Of a DNA stretch of 53,090 bases, positions 1 to 7,684 are shown one piece after another. The position numbers were made by a program, and so were the translations under genes. Origin of the DNA: Clostridiales bacterium (lineage in GTDB: Bacteria; Bacillota; Clostridia; Lachnospirales; Lachnospiraceae); NCBI GenBank assembly GCA_021204045.1, contig JAJQAA010000037.1, positions 1 through 53,090 on the forward strand. The letters are read 5' to 3'. Within the stretch, counting starts at the first letter, position 1. Each line of letters starts with the position of its first letter. The notes under the pieces are model-generated. The model was given only the letters and a program-made list of their open reading frames with translations, had not been told where the DNA came from and made no database searches.

Positions 1-48
1 GGTTTCATAACCCCATTGGTGCCTTTCGCAGAAAGGCGGACTATAACT

Positions 49-1194
49 ATGAAAAAAGCAATTGCATTGGCACTTGCCCTGACCATGGGCCTGTCCCTGG
101 TTGCCTGCGGCAGCTCCAGTTCCGGTAATTCCAGCAGCTCCGCTGCCAGCACTACTGCAGCGTCCAGCGAGAGTTCCGCTGCCAATGAGAGCCCCGCGTC
201 CAGTGAGAGTTCCGCTGCTGATACTGCTGTTGAGGACATCACTCAAGGTGAGAAGCTGAACATCAAATGGTATGCTGTTCTGCCTGATACCCATCCTACG
301 ATTACTCCTTACGCTGAACTGTTTGATGAGATCGCGGAAGAAACCAACGGCCGTATTACCTTTACGATGACCGCAGGCGGTGTCTTGGGCACGGAGCAGG
401 AAGGTTTTGACATGATCCGTGACGGTACCGTTCAGGGCGGCATGATGAATACCAGCTATTATGAGAGCTATGTGCCTAACAGTCAGGGCTGGATGATGCC
501 TTATACCTTTACCGATTATGAGCTGGCTCTGAAGTATTTCAATGAAGTAGCTCTGCCTGACTGGAATGAGCAGATCGAATCCAGCACCAATACCATTGCA
601 GTGAACGCGGTTTCTCCGGGTTTCCGCTGCCTGACCTGCAATACCGCAGTCTACAAGCCTGAGGATGCCTCCGGACTGCGTATCCGTTCCATGGAGAGTC
701 CGATGAGCCAGTCTTATGTTTCTGTTCTGGGCGGTGTGCCTGTACCGTTGGCCTGGGCTGAGGTTTATATGGGACTGTCCACCGGTTCCATCGCTGGTCA
801 GGAAAACCCCATCGCCCACATTCAGACATACAACCTGTTTGAGGTTCAGGATTATCTGGTATTTACCGAGCATGCGTTCATCCTGTCCTGGTCTATTTTC
901 AACGCGGATTTCTGGAACGGCCTGTCCGAGACTGATCGCGCATACCTGACTGAGAAATTCACCAAGGAAGCCCAGATGTCCATCGAATCTGTCAACACAT
1001 ATACCGAAGATACCTTCGGCAAGCTGGAGAGCGAGTACGGCATGACTGTTATCACTCCTGAGAATGGTCTGGATAAGCAGGCATTTATCGACAATGCAGA
1101 CAAGTTCCTGAATGAGAATTTCACCGCTCCGGAGTATGATGGTTGGTGGGATTTCCGCAACGCTGCGGTGGAATGGTGCGAGGCCAATTCCTGA
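49..1194 (+). CDS. dctP: TRAP transporter substrate-binding lipoprotein (DctP family)
   Basis: Extracytoplasmic solute receptor of a tripartite ATP-independent periplasmic (TRAP) transporter, which captures an organic acid and hands it to the membrane permease. The protein starts with a lysine-rich, hydrophobic signal peptide and a lipobox (LVAC, Cys20), so it should be a lipoprotein on the outer face of the membrane. A Ser/Ala/Glu-rich linker (about residues 21-65) precedes the DctP fold. The ATG at 49 is chosen over an upstream ATG at 16 because it directly begins the signal peptide and follows an AAAGGCGGA ribosome binding site. The genes for the small and large permease subunits follow at once. 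The neighbouring DgoD-type dehydratase suggests a sugar acid (hexonate) as substrate; this is inference from context. About 382 residues is somewhat longer than usual because of the linker. Confidence 0.93.
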   Translation: MKKAIALALALTMGLSLVACGSSSSGNSSSSAASTTAASSESSAANESPASSESSAADTAVEDITQGEKLNIKWYAVLPDTHPTITPYAELFDEIAEETNGRITFTMTAGGVLGTEQEGFDMIRDGTVQGGMMNTSYYESYVPNSQGWMMPYTFTDYELALKYFNEVALPDWNEQIESSTNTIAVNAVSPGFRCLTCNTAVYKPEDASGLRIRSMESPMSQSYVSVLGGVPVPLAWAEVYMGLSTGSIAGQENPIAHIQTYNLFEVQDYLVFTEHAFILSWSIFNADFWNGLSETDRAYLTEKFTKEAQMSIESVNTYTEDTFGKLESEYGMTVITPENGLDKQAFIDNADKFLNENFTAPEYDGWWDFRNAAVEWCEANS

Positions 1195-1234
1195 ACGCCT
1201 GTCGAAAGAGCGAATGGATTTGATTGGTAATACC

Positions 1235-1276
1235 TGCCCCGCCTGTTTTGAATCCTCAAGATGGGTGGGGCATTTT
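1235..1276 (+). terminator. Intra-operon hairpin between dctP and dctQ (attenuator-like)
   Basis: A 9-bp GC-rich stem (1235-1243 pairing with 1264-1272, one G-U pair) is followed by TTTT at 1273-1276. It lies between the binding-protein gene and the permease genes. Such partial terminators, or 3' stabilising stems, commonly allow more binding protein than permease to be made. The function is inferred; the inverted repeat is directly visible. Confidence 0.55.
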
Positions 1277-1301
1277 GATTATTCAGAAAGGAGATTTGCA
1301 G

Positions 1302-1787
1302 ATGAAAAAGGCTCTTGTCTGGCTCTGGGATCACTTTGATGATGCGCTTACCTTTATTATGTTTATGGGATTGTTCCTGACCGTGCTGTTCCAGCTGGTA
1401 ATGCGTGTCGCATTTAACGGAGGTTTTGTCTGGACAGAGGAGTTGTCCCGCCTGTTCCTGATGTATGCCTGCTTTGCTTCACTGCCCCGGGTATTGAAAA
1501 AACGGGAAGAGTTGAAGCTCACGATGTTTATTGACAGACTGGACTACCGGAAAAAACAGATTTTTGACATCGTGGTCCAGGTTATTTCTATCGTGGCTTT
1601 TGTTTTCCTGGTATACTGGGGTGTTAAGACCATGGAATTCCAGGCCGGCAATATCATGCCCGCCATGCGATTCTCCATGGCTTGGATGTATGTGGCCTTT
1701 CCCCTCAGCATGGCAGGTGGTATCATTCGCGCGGTGCAGATGATTGTGGAAGACCTGAAAAATATGAAGGAGGAAGCGAAGGTATGA
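1302..1787 (+). CDS. dctQ: TRAP transporter small permease (DctQ family)
   Basis: Small membrane subunit of the TRAP transporter, linking the receptor-delivered substrate to the large permease. The 161-residue protein has four predicted hydrophobic segments and the family pattern: an N-terminal helix, a conserved WTEELSR motif after the second helix, and a basic loop. Translation is assigned to the ATG at 1302 because an AAAGGAG box lies 9 bases upstream; a farther ATG at 1224 has no such site and would add a non-hydrophobic stretch lying in the intergenic hairpin. The stop codon overlaps the start of the large permease gene (ATGA, 1784-1787), indicating translational coupling. Confidence 0.93.
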   Translation: MKKALVWLWDHFDDALTFIMFMGLFLTVLFQLVMRVAFNGGFVWTEELSRLFLMYACFASLPRVLKKREELKLTMFIDRLDYRKKQIFDIVVQVISIVAFVFLVYWGVKTMEFQAGNIMPAMRFSMAWMYVAFPLSMAGGIIRAVQMIVEDLKNMKEEAKV

Positions 1788-3064
1788 ATCTGGCTGTATT
1801 TTTTATTCTCTTTTTTGCCCTGCTGCTGATCGGTGTCCCCATCTATATGTCGATGCTGGTGCCGTCGATTCTGTACCTGGTGCTGAATGATATGTCCCTG
1901 CTGATGCTGGCGCAGAAGTGCATGAATGGTCTGAACAGCTTTACGTTGATTGCCATTCCTTTCTTTATCATGGCGGCCCAGGTTATGAACAGCGGTTCCG
2001 TGACTAACCGTATTTTTGACTTCTGCCGTTCTCTGGTGGGACACTTCAAGGGCGGTCTGGGCTATGTAAATGTGCTGGCGAGCGTGATCTTCTCCGGTAT
2101 GTCCGGTTCCGCTGTAGCTGATGTGGGCGGTCTGGGTCAGGTTGAGATCAAGGCTATGCGCGATGCAGGTTATGACGAGAGCTTTACCATTGGTGTGACC
2201 GCTGCTTCCGGTACCATTGGTCCGATTATTCCTCCTTCCATACCGTTTGTGGTTTACGCCAACTACTCTGGCGCTTCCACCGGTGCCCTGTTTATGGCTG
2301 GTATTCTGCCCGGCGTGTTTATGGCTATCGTGCTGTGCTTTATGTGCCGTTTTATGGCGGTTAAGACCAACAGCCCTTCCAGCCGGCGCGCCACTCTGCG
2401 GGAAATGCTGCAGTCTTTCCGGAGGTCCATTCTGGCCATGCTGATGCCGTTGATCATCATTGGCGGTATCTGGACCGGTGTCGTCACGCCTACTGAGGCC
2501 GCGCTGGTTGCGATTGTTTATGCCCTGATTGTGTCCGGCTTGATCTACCGTGAGCTCAGTCCCAAAAAGCTTTTCCAGATTATTATGGATACGATTGATA
2601 ACACGATGCCGATTATGCTGGTAATCGTTGCTGCTACCATTTTCAGTTTTATTGTATCTTACGAGCGTCTGGATACCATTTTGTTCAATTTCTTTACCGC
2701 TCTGACGAGCAGCCCGACCGTCATACTGCTGTGCATCGACGTGATGGTGCTGATTTTGGGCATGTTTTTTGACTGCACCGTCATTGTCATGCTGCTGACT
2801 CCACTGCTGCTTCCGCTGGCGGGCGCCTATGGCCTGAGCATGACTCATATCGGTGTCATCGTCGTTCTCAATGCGATGATCGGTCTGCTGACTCCACCCG
2901 TGGGCTATTCCCTCTATGTGCTGAACTCTGTGACTGGGCACCCTGTCTCCAAGATTGCCAGTTGGTGTATGCCCTGGATGGTTCCGCTGGTTCTTACGCT
3001 GCTGGCTATCACCGTCTTCCCCCAGATCAGTCTGTTTATTCCCACGCTTCTGGGCATTGCGTAA
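1784..3064 (+). CDS. dctM: TRAP transporter large permease (DctM family)
   Basis: Large, roughly 12-helix permease that carries out sodium-coupled solute uptake with DctQ and DctP. The 426-residue length is normal. The sequence shows the DctM signatures: an N-terminal LLIGVPIYMSM helix, the GMSGSAVADVGGLG segment, the GTIGPIIPPSIP motif and a second related hairpin motif GLLTPPVGYSLYV near the C-terminus, the pseudo-symmetry expected of the family. The start at 1784 overlaps the dctQ stop by 4 bases and follows an AAGGAGGAAG box. It completes a full P-Q-M TRAP system placed upstream of sugar-acid enzymes in the same direction. Confidence 0.95.
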   Translation: MNLAVFFILFFALLLIGVPIYMSMLVPSILYLVLNDMSLLMLAQKCMNGLNSFTLIAIPFFIMAAQVMNSGSVTNRIFDFCRSLVGHFKGGLGYVNVLASVIFSGMSGSAVADVGGLGQVEIKAMRDAGYDESFTIGVTAASGTIGPIIPPSIPFVVYANYSGASTGALFMAGILPGVFMAIVLCFMCRFMAVKTNSPSSRRATLREMLQSFRRSILAMLMPLIIIGGIWTGVVTPTEAALVAIVYALIVSGLIYRELSPKKLFQIIMDTIDNTMPIMLVIVAATIFSFIVSYERLDTILFNFFTALTSSPTVILLCIDVMVLILGMFFDCTVIVMLLTPLLLPLAGAYGLSMTHIGVIVVLNAMIGLLTPPVGYSLYVLNSVTGHPVSKIASWCMPWMVPLVLTLLAITVFPQISLFIPTLLGIA

Positions 3065-3089
3065 AGATAGATAAGAGAGGAGTTTTGTC

Positions 3090-3566
3090 ATGGAAAATCA
3101 GTTTATCGAGATGAATCAGATCGGCATTTGTGTGAAGGATCTGGAACAGACCATTGTCAATATGAAAAAAATATTTGGTTGCGATCCCAGCTTCGTAGGA
3201 GAAACCCTGAAGGACGGCCGTAGATATTTTGGAAAAGAGGGAAATTTTACGGCCCGGATTGCTCTGTTTGACTTCTGTAACATTCAGTTTGAGTTTATGA
3301 TGCCTGTGGATGGTGAAAGCATCTGGAAGACCTTCCTGGAGGAACACGGAGAAGGGATCCAGCATGTCAGCTACCGGGTGAAGGACTTTGAAGCGGCTGC
3401 TGCTCAGATGGCACAGGCAGGCGTCGTTCCCAGTCAGCAGGGGCTGGCTATGGCGCGTCCTGTCCGCTGGGACTTTTTCGCCACGGAACCTCTGTTGGGA
3501 TTTTCAGTAGAGTGCAGCAGCCCGATGGAGCATCCGGAAGAGCACCCGAAATATCCGTTTCGGTAA
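3090..3566 (+). CDS. VOC-superfamily (glyoxalase/bleomycin-resistance fold) protein
   Basis: A 158-residue protein of the vicinal oxygen chelate superfamily: two beta-alpha-beta-beta-beta modules, opening with MNQIGICVKDLEQTI (metal-ligand region) and containing EHGEGIQHVSYRV, with a histidine and glutamates at places where VOC enzymes bind a divalent metal. The arrangement recalls methylmalonyl-CoA epimerase/glyoxalase I relatives, but I cannot assign a reaction. It is preceded by a GAGAGGAG ribosome binding site and sits between the TRAP genes and the dehydratase on the same strand, so it probably belongs to the sugar-acid pathway, for example as an epimerase or isomerase of a keto acid intermediate (inference). 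Confidence 0.8.
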   Translation: MENQFIEMNQIGICVKDLEQTIVNMKKIFGCDPSFVGETLKDGRRYFGKEGNFTARIALFDFCNIQFEFMMPVDGESIWKTFLEEHGEGIQHVSYRVKDFEAAAAQMAQAGVVPSQQGLAMARPVRWDFFATEPLLGFSVECSSPMEHPEEHPKYPFR

Positions 3567-3602
3567 GAAAAAAATAATATCGTGTTGAGGTGAGAAGATA
3601 AC

Positions 3603-4763
3603 GTGAAAATAACGAAAATGACGATGTACAAACTGCCGCCCCGCTGGCTGTTTTTGAAGATAGATACGGACGAGGGAATTTCCGGATGGGGGGAACCGGT
3701 GGTAGAGGGCAGCGCAGACGCTGTGCGCACTGCTGTGGAAGAATATGCCAAATATCTGATGGGAAAGGATCCGATGCGGATTCAGGATCACTGGCAGGCC
3801 ATGTATCGTACCGGATTTTATCGCGGCGGTCCTGTGTATATGAGTGCTATGGCCGGAATTGACCAGGCTCTCTGGGATATCAAGGGTAAGTTCTATAATG
3901 CTCCGGTCTATGATCTGATGGGAGGTCTGTGCCGCGATCGTCTGAAGGTTTACCGCTGGATTGGTGGTGACCGTCCCAGCGATATTAAGGCTAATGTTAT
4001 TGAGGCATACGAACAGGGCTATCGTGCGATCAAAATGAACGGCACGGAGGAGATGCACTGGATCGATTCCTTTAAAAAAATAGAGGAAGTGTGTGCCCGT
4101 GTGGCCATTATTCGCGATACATATGGTTATGATATGGATATTGCGGTGGATTTTCACGGACGTGTCCACAAATCAATGGCCAAGGTACTGGCCCGCGAGC
4201 TGGATCAGTATCGTCTGATGTTCATCGAGGAGCCTGTTTTACCTCAGAACAATGAGGCCCTGCGAGATATTGCCAATCATACCGCAACCCCGATTGCCGT
4301 GGGCGAGCGCATGTTCAGCCGCTGGGAGTATAAAAACCTGTTTGAGGCCGGATATGTGGATATTGTTCAGCCGGATTTGTCCCATGCAGGCGGTCTTTCC
4401 GAGTGCCTGACCATCGCCCGGATGGCGGAAGCCTATGACGTCGCGATTGCCCCACACTGTCCGCTGGGTCCCATTGCGCTGGGAGCCTGTATGAATCTGG
4501 ATTGTGTTGCGCCCAACGCCTTTATTCAGGAGCAGAGTCTGGGTATCCACTACAACAAGGGTGGGGATCTCCTGGATTACCTGGAAGATGCCAGCATCTA
4601 TAAATACAAGGATGGCTTCATTGAGATCGTGGATCGTCCGGGACTGGGAGTGGAGATCAACGAAGAATTTGTCAGAGAGACCGCAGAGCGTTTCGCCGCG
4701 GAAGGCGGAGACTGGAAAAACCCCGTCTGGCGCAACTATGACGGAACCATCGCTGAATGGTAG
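3603..4763 (+). CDS. dgoD: D-galactonate dehydratase (enolase superfamily, DgoD-type)
   Basis: Mandelate-racemase/muconate-lactonizing-enzyme family dehydratase that converts D-galactonate, or a closely related hexonate, to the 2-keto-3-deoxy acid. Over its 386 residues it tracks Escherichia coli DgoD almost without gaps as I remember that sequence: the start KITKMTMYKLPPRW, GFYRGGPVYMSAMAGIDQALWDIKGK, and the IAEW C-terminus. The Mg ligands Asp183, Glu209 and Glu235 and the acid/base His185 and His285 (APHCPLGP) fall at the DgoD numbers. The start is GTG at 3603, matching the DgoD N-terminus, after a GAGGTGAG box. Substrate specificity within the family cannot be proven from sequence, but residue conservation makes galactonate the best guess. 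Confidence 0.9.
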   Translation: MKITKMTMYKLPPRWLFLKIDTDEGISGWGEPVVEGSADAVRTAVEEYAKYLMGKDPMRIQDHWQAMYRTGFYRGGPVYMSAMAGIDQALWDIKGKFYNAPVYDLMGGLCRDRLKVYRWIGGDRPSDIKANVIEAYEQGYRAIKMNGTEEMHWIDSFKKIEEVCARVAIIRDTYGYDMDIAVDFHGRVHKSMAKVLARELDQYRLMFIEEPVLPQNNEALRDIANHTATPIAVGERMFSRWEYKNLFEAGYVDIVQPDLSHAGGLSECLTIARMAEAYDVAIAPHCPLGPIALGACMNLDCVAPNAFIQEQSLGIHYNKGGDLLDYLEDASIYKYKDGFIEIVDRPGLGVEINEEFVRETAERFAAEGGDWKNPVWRNYDGTIAEW

Positions 4764-4809
4764 TATCCAGGTTTTCATTCGACCTTAGAATTGAAGGAAG
4801 AGATTAATT

Positions 4810-5571
4810 ATGCGCGATTTATTTGATATTCGCGGGAAAAAGGCCATTGTTACCGGGGGAACCCGGGGACTTGGCTATGGTATGGCGGAAGCTCTTGCGG
4901 AATCAGGATGTGACACGATTATCATAGGTTCCTCTGATAAGATATTTGATACCGCTGCATTGCTCAGTCAAAAGGGGCATCAGTGCCGTGGCATCAAGGC
5001 GGATCTCCGTTCCAGAGAGGAGACCTACCGGGCTTTCCATGAGAGCATGGAGCTGCTGGGGAGTGATCTGGACATTCTGGTTACCGCAGCCGGAATCCAG
5101 CGGCGCCATCTGGCGGAGGAATTTCCCATTGAGGAGTGGGACGAGGTCCTCAGCATTAATCTTCACTCTGTGTTTATCATGTGTCAGGAAGCAGGAAAGG
5201 TCATGCTGAAGAAAGGCTACGGAAAAATTATCAATGTGACCTCCATGTGCTCCTGGTTTGGCGGACAGACTGTGCCAGCCTATGCCGCGGCCAAAGGAGG
5301 GATTACACAGCTGACCAAGGAATTGTCCAATGACTGGGCCGGCCGCGGTATCAATGTAAATGCCATTGCCCCGGGTTATATGGCTACTGATTTAAATGAA
5401 GCGCTTCTTAATAATCAGGAACGCTGTAATCAGATCTCCGCCCGGATACCGGCAGGCAGGTGGGGTACCGGAGACGATATGAAGGGAGCCACTATTTTCC
5501 TGGCCTCCCGGGCAAGTGATTATCTGTGCGGCGCTATTATACCGGTGGACGGCGGATATCTGGTAAAATGA
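4810..5571 (+). CDS. SDR-family dehydrogenase, KduD / gluconate 5-dehydrogenase-like
   Basis: Short-chain dehydrogenase/reductase of 253 residues. It has the Rossmann motif TGGTRGLG (15-22), the catalytic Ser145, Tyr158 and Lys162 (YxxxK in AYAAAKGG) and a C-terminal block NVNAIAPGYMATD...RIPAGRWG...FLASRASDYLCG that closely resembles KduD (2-dehydro-3-deoxy-D-gluconate 5-dehydrogenase). The usual NNAG is TAAG here. It probably interconverts keto and hydroxy forms at C5 of a (deoxy)hexonate with NAD(H). It lies 46 bases after the dehydratase and 25 bases before the zinc dehydrogenase, so the three form an enzyme block. The exact substrate is inferred. Confidence 0.85.
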   Translation: MRDLFDIRGKKAIVTGGTRGLGYGMAEALAESGCDTIIIGSSDKIFDTAALLSQKGHQCRGIKADLRSREETYRAFHESMELLGSDLDILVTAAGIQRRHLAEEFPIEEWDEVLSINLHSVFIMCQEAGKVMLKKGYGKIINVTSMCSWFGGQTVPAYAAAKGGITQLTKELSNDWAGRGINVNAIAPGYMATDLNEALLNNQERCNQISARIPAGRWGTGDDMKGATIFLASRASDYLCGAIIPVDGGYLVK

Positions 5572-5596
5572 TGTATGGCAGGAAGGAGACGGCGGC

Positions 5597-6613
5597 ATGA
5601 AGGCACTGGTATGGACAGATAAACAAAAGGTAGAAATAGAAGAGCGTGATATTCCGGATTATACCGGAAAGATTCTGATTAAAGTGGCTTATGCCGGTAT
5701 CTGTGGTTCTGATATCAGCGTTTACCTCGGCAAACACCCCCGTGCGAAAGCTCCGCTGATTATGGGGCACGAATTTTCCGGAACAGTGGAAGCGATTGGC
5801 GCAGGAGTGAAAACGACGCTGAAAAAGGGTGATGCGGTAGTAGTCAATCCTCTTTATTATTGTGGAAAATGCCGCGCCTGTCTGAAGGGCAATACGCATG
5901 TATGCCGGAGTCTGCGGTTGTACGGTACCGATACGGACGGAGGAATGACCGAATACGCGGCTATTCCAGAGGAGTGCGTCTACAGACTCCCGGATGGAAT
6001 CTCCTTAAAAATGGCAGCTGTAATTGAGCCGGTGGCCGTGGTTGTCCATGGGCTGCGCATGATTAAAAAGGACTTTTTTGCGTCTGCCTGTGTGACGGGG
6101 CTTGGCCCCATGGGGCTTTTGACGGCTCTGATGCTGAAGGATGCCGGAGTCCGTCAGCTGTTTACGGTGGAAGCCAATGGAAGGCGGGCAGAGTATGCCA
6201 GGAAGCTTGGGTTGGAGGTTATCAACCCTGCAGAGACCGATTCTGTACAATACATTCTGGAACGGACAGATGGGGAGGGTGTCGATGTCCTGGTTGAGGC
6301 CAGCGGCAGCCCGGCTGTAGCCGGAACCATGACGGAAATGGCCGGTGTCCGGGCGGAAATTCTCCTGCTCAGCGTCTTTAAGGAGCTGGTTGCAGTGGAT
6401 CTGTGGGCAGTTAATTTTAAGGAACAAACTCTTATCGGTACCCGGGTTTATACCAAACTGGATTTCCTGGATGCTATCGCTTATGTCAGCCAGAATGAGG
6501 AAAAAATTGCGGCTGTGGTTTCTCATACGTTTCCTCTGGAAGAAGGACAGGCCGTATTCCAGGATATAACGGGCGGACATACTGATATGATGAAGGTACT
6601 GTTTCAAATCTGA
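5597..6613 (+). CDS. Zinc-dependent medium-chain alcohol/polyol dehydrogenase
   Basis: MDR-family oxidoreductase of 338 residues, NAD(P)-dependent. Catalytic zinc ligands are visible as Cys36 (GICGSD) and His58-Glu59 (GHEF), the structural zinc site as Cys89, Cys92, Cys95 and Cys103, and the nucleotide-binding loop as TGLGPMGLL. The family includes sorbitol, threonine, galactitol-phosphate and L-galactonate/L-gulonate 5-dehydrogenases. Next to a DgoD-type dehydratase and a KduD-like SDR, a hexonate or polyol dehydrogenase role is the most economical reading. It has a good GAAGGAGAC ribosome binding site and is the last gene of the forward cluster; the next gene converges on it. Confidence 0.85.
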   Translation: MKALVWTDKQKVEIEERDIPDYTGKILIKVAYAGICGSDISVYLGKHPRAKAPLIMGHEFSGTVEAIGAGVKTTLKKGDAVVVNPLYYCGKCRACLKGNTHVCRSLRLYGTDTDGGMTEYAAIPEECVYRLPDGISLKMAAVIEPVAVVVHGLRMIKKDFFASACVTGLGPMGLLTALMLKDAGVRQLFTVEANGRRAEYARKLGLEVINPAETDSVQYILERTDGEGVDVLVEASGSPAVAGTMTEMAGVRAEILLLSVFKELVAVDLWAVNFKEQTLIGTRVYTKLDFLDAIAYVSQNEEKIAAVVSHTFPLEEGQAVFQDITGGHTDMMKVLFQI

Positions 6614-6645
6614 GCGGACTTAAAACAGGGAACAGTATTTTGTAA

Positions 6646-6707
6646 CGGTAAAAATTCCGGGCAGCGTGCAGCGTATCCTGTTACAGCGGTAAAAATTCCG
6701 GGCAGCG
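6646..6707. repeat. Short direct duplication at the histidinol-phosphatase 3' end
   Basis: A 21-base sequence at 6646-6666 is repeated exactly at 6687-6707 (offset 41). The second copy is the last codons of the minus-strand PHP gene; the first lies just beyond its stop in the convergent intergenic space. It looks like a small local tandem duplication of the gene tail. No function is evident. Confidence 0.6.
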
Positions 6708-7481
6708 CTGGTGATAGATCGTGTAGTAGCGGAAACCGCAGTCCTTTAAAAGCTGCGGGAGTGTGTCGAAGGCGTAGCCGATATGGGCCGGGCAGTGGCC
6801 GTCGGAGCCGATTGTGAGCAACTCGCCGCCAAGCTCACGGTAGCGGCGCAGGATATCCTCCGTGGGGTGTGGGTGGCCGAGACCGTATTTTAAGGCGCTG
6901 GTATTGCATTCCAGCGCTTTTCCTTTTTCAATCAGGGTTTTAAGAATCGGGTCGATGTATTCCTGGTAGCGCGCGTAGTCATAATATTGATTGCAGTTCG
7001 GACCGTAGCGCACGATGTAATCGAGGTGGCCGAAGGAGTCAAAGCAGTCATAGATCTGGAGACGGCGCAGCGTAACCTCGAAATAATGTTCATAGACCGC
7101 GCGTTCTTCCTGCCCGATGAAGATGGTGCGGTCATAAGGGTCCGTGCCGTCCAGAAAATGGCTGGAACCGATCACATAGTCAAACGGCCATTGCAAAGGC
7201 AGATCGCGGACGGCCTCAAATACATGCTGCTGCAGTCCCAGCTCGATTCCGAGATTAACGCGGATACGTCCGGCAAATTTTTCCGCCGCCTGCAAAATGG
7301 CCGGGACATAGCGCGGAATATCCAGCATGAAATCAAGGCCAGGCCCCTGCGTATCGTAATCGTGGTGGTCGGTAATGCAGATTTCTTCCATACCAAGCTC
7401 GATGGCACGGCAGATCTGATCTTCCGGCGGAGTCTGGGAATCGCCGGAAAAATTTGTATGGAGATGAAAATCACAGAGCAT
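6681..7481 (-). CDS. hisK: Histidinol-phosphatase, PHP family (HisK/HisJ type)
   Basis: Metal-dependent phosphoesterase of the polymerase-and-histidinol-phosphatase (PHP) superfamily, catalysing L-histidinol phosphate to L-histidinol in histidine synthesis. Its 266 residues show the PHP metal motifs in order: HLHTNFSGD (His6, His8), the EICITDHHD segment, the GIELG glutamate, the SSHF histidine, the FGHLD motif and the C-terminal TIGSDGH. Length is normal for the HisK group. The start is supported by an AGGAGG box and a consensus promoter just upstream. It stands alone between the convergent sugar-acid cluster and the divergent gap operon; no other his gene is seen here, as is common for this family. 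Confidence 0.88.
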   Translation of the reverse strand: MLCDFHLHTNFSGDSQTPPEDQICRAIELGMEEICITDHHDYDTQGPGLDFMLDIPRYVPAILQAAEKFAGRIRVNLGIELGLQQHVFEAVRDLPLQWPFDYVIGSSHFLDGTDPYDRTIFIGQEERAVYEHYFEVTLRRLQIYDCFDSFGHLDYIVRYGPNCNQYYDYARYQEYIDPILKTLIEKGKALECNTSALKYGLGHPHPTEDILRRYRELGGELLTIGSDGHCPAHIGYAFDTLPQLLKDCGFRYYTIYHQRCPEFLPL

Positions 7482-7520
7482 GTGTGCCTCCTGTATACGC
7501 GATATTTGCTTTCTTCGGCC

Positions 7521-7549
7521 ATTATAAGGGAATTTAAGTGAGTTTGCAA
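7521..7549 (-). promoter_or_regulatory. Sigma-A-type promoter for the histidinol-phosphatase gene
   Basis: On the minus strand, TTGCAA (7549-7544) is separated by 17 bases from a perfect TATAAT (7526-7521), about 40 bases upstream of the PHP start codon and its AGGAGG site. Confidence 0.75.
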
Positions 7550-7592
7550 TGAAAAGAGGCCGTATTTTCCCCGTAAAAACTATAAAAAGGTC

Positions 7593-7621
7593 TTGATATT
7601 TTGTTTGGAATTAGGTACAAT
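7593..7621 (+). promoter_or_regulatory. Sigma-A-type promoter for gap
   Basis: TTGATA (7593-7598), a 17-base spacer and TACAAT (7616-7621) lie 64 bases upstream of the gap start codon. It diverges from the PHP promoter. Confidence 0.78.
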
Positions 7622-7631
7622 AAGCGTTGGG

Positions 7632-7656
7632 TTGATGATAATTTAACAATCATCAA
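7632..7656 (+). promoter_or_regulatory. Inverted repeat in the gap 5' leader
   Basis: A perfect 8-base inverted repeat, TTGATGAT (7632-7639) and ATCATCAA (7649-7656), lies in the AT-rich leader just after the predicted transcription start. It could be an operator or an mRNA-stabilising stem near the 5' end of a highly expressed message. No regulator gene of the CggR type is adjacent. The role is inferred. Confidence 0.4.
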
Positions 7657-7684
7657 AATTTTAACAATTTAGGAGGAATGAATC

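Noticed and set aside
1544-3091. A 515-codon open frame on the minus strand opposite dctQ-dctM
   Set aside because: It is antisense to a clear TRAP permease, has a composition rich in His, Gln and Arg as expected from a reversed membrane-protein gene, and no domain.
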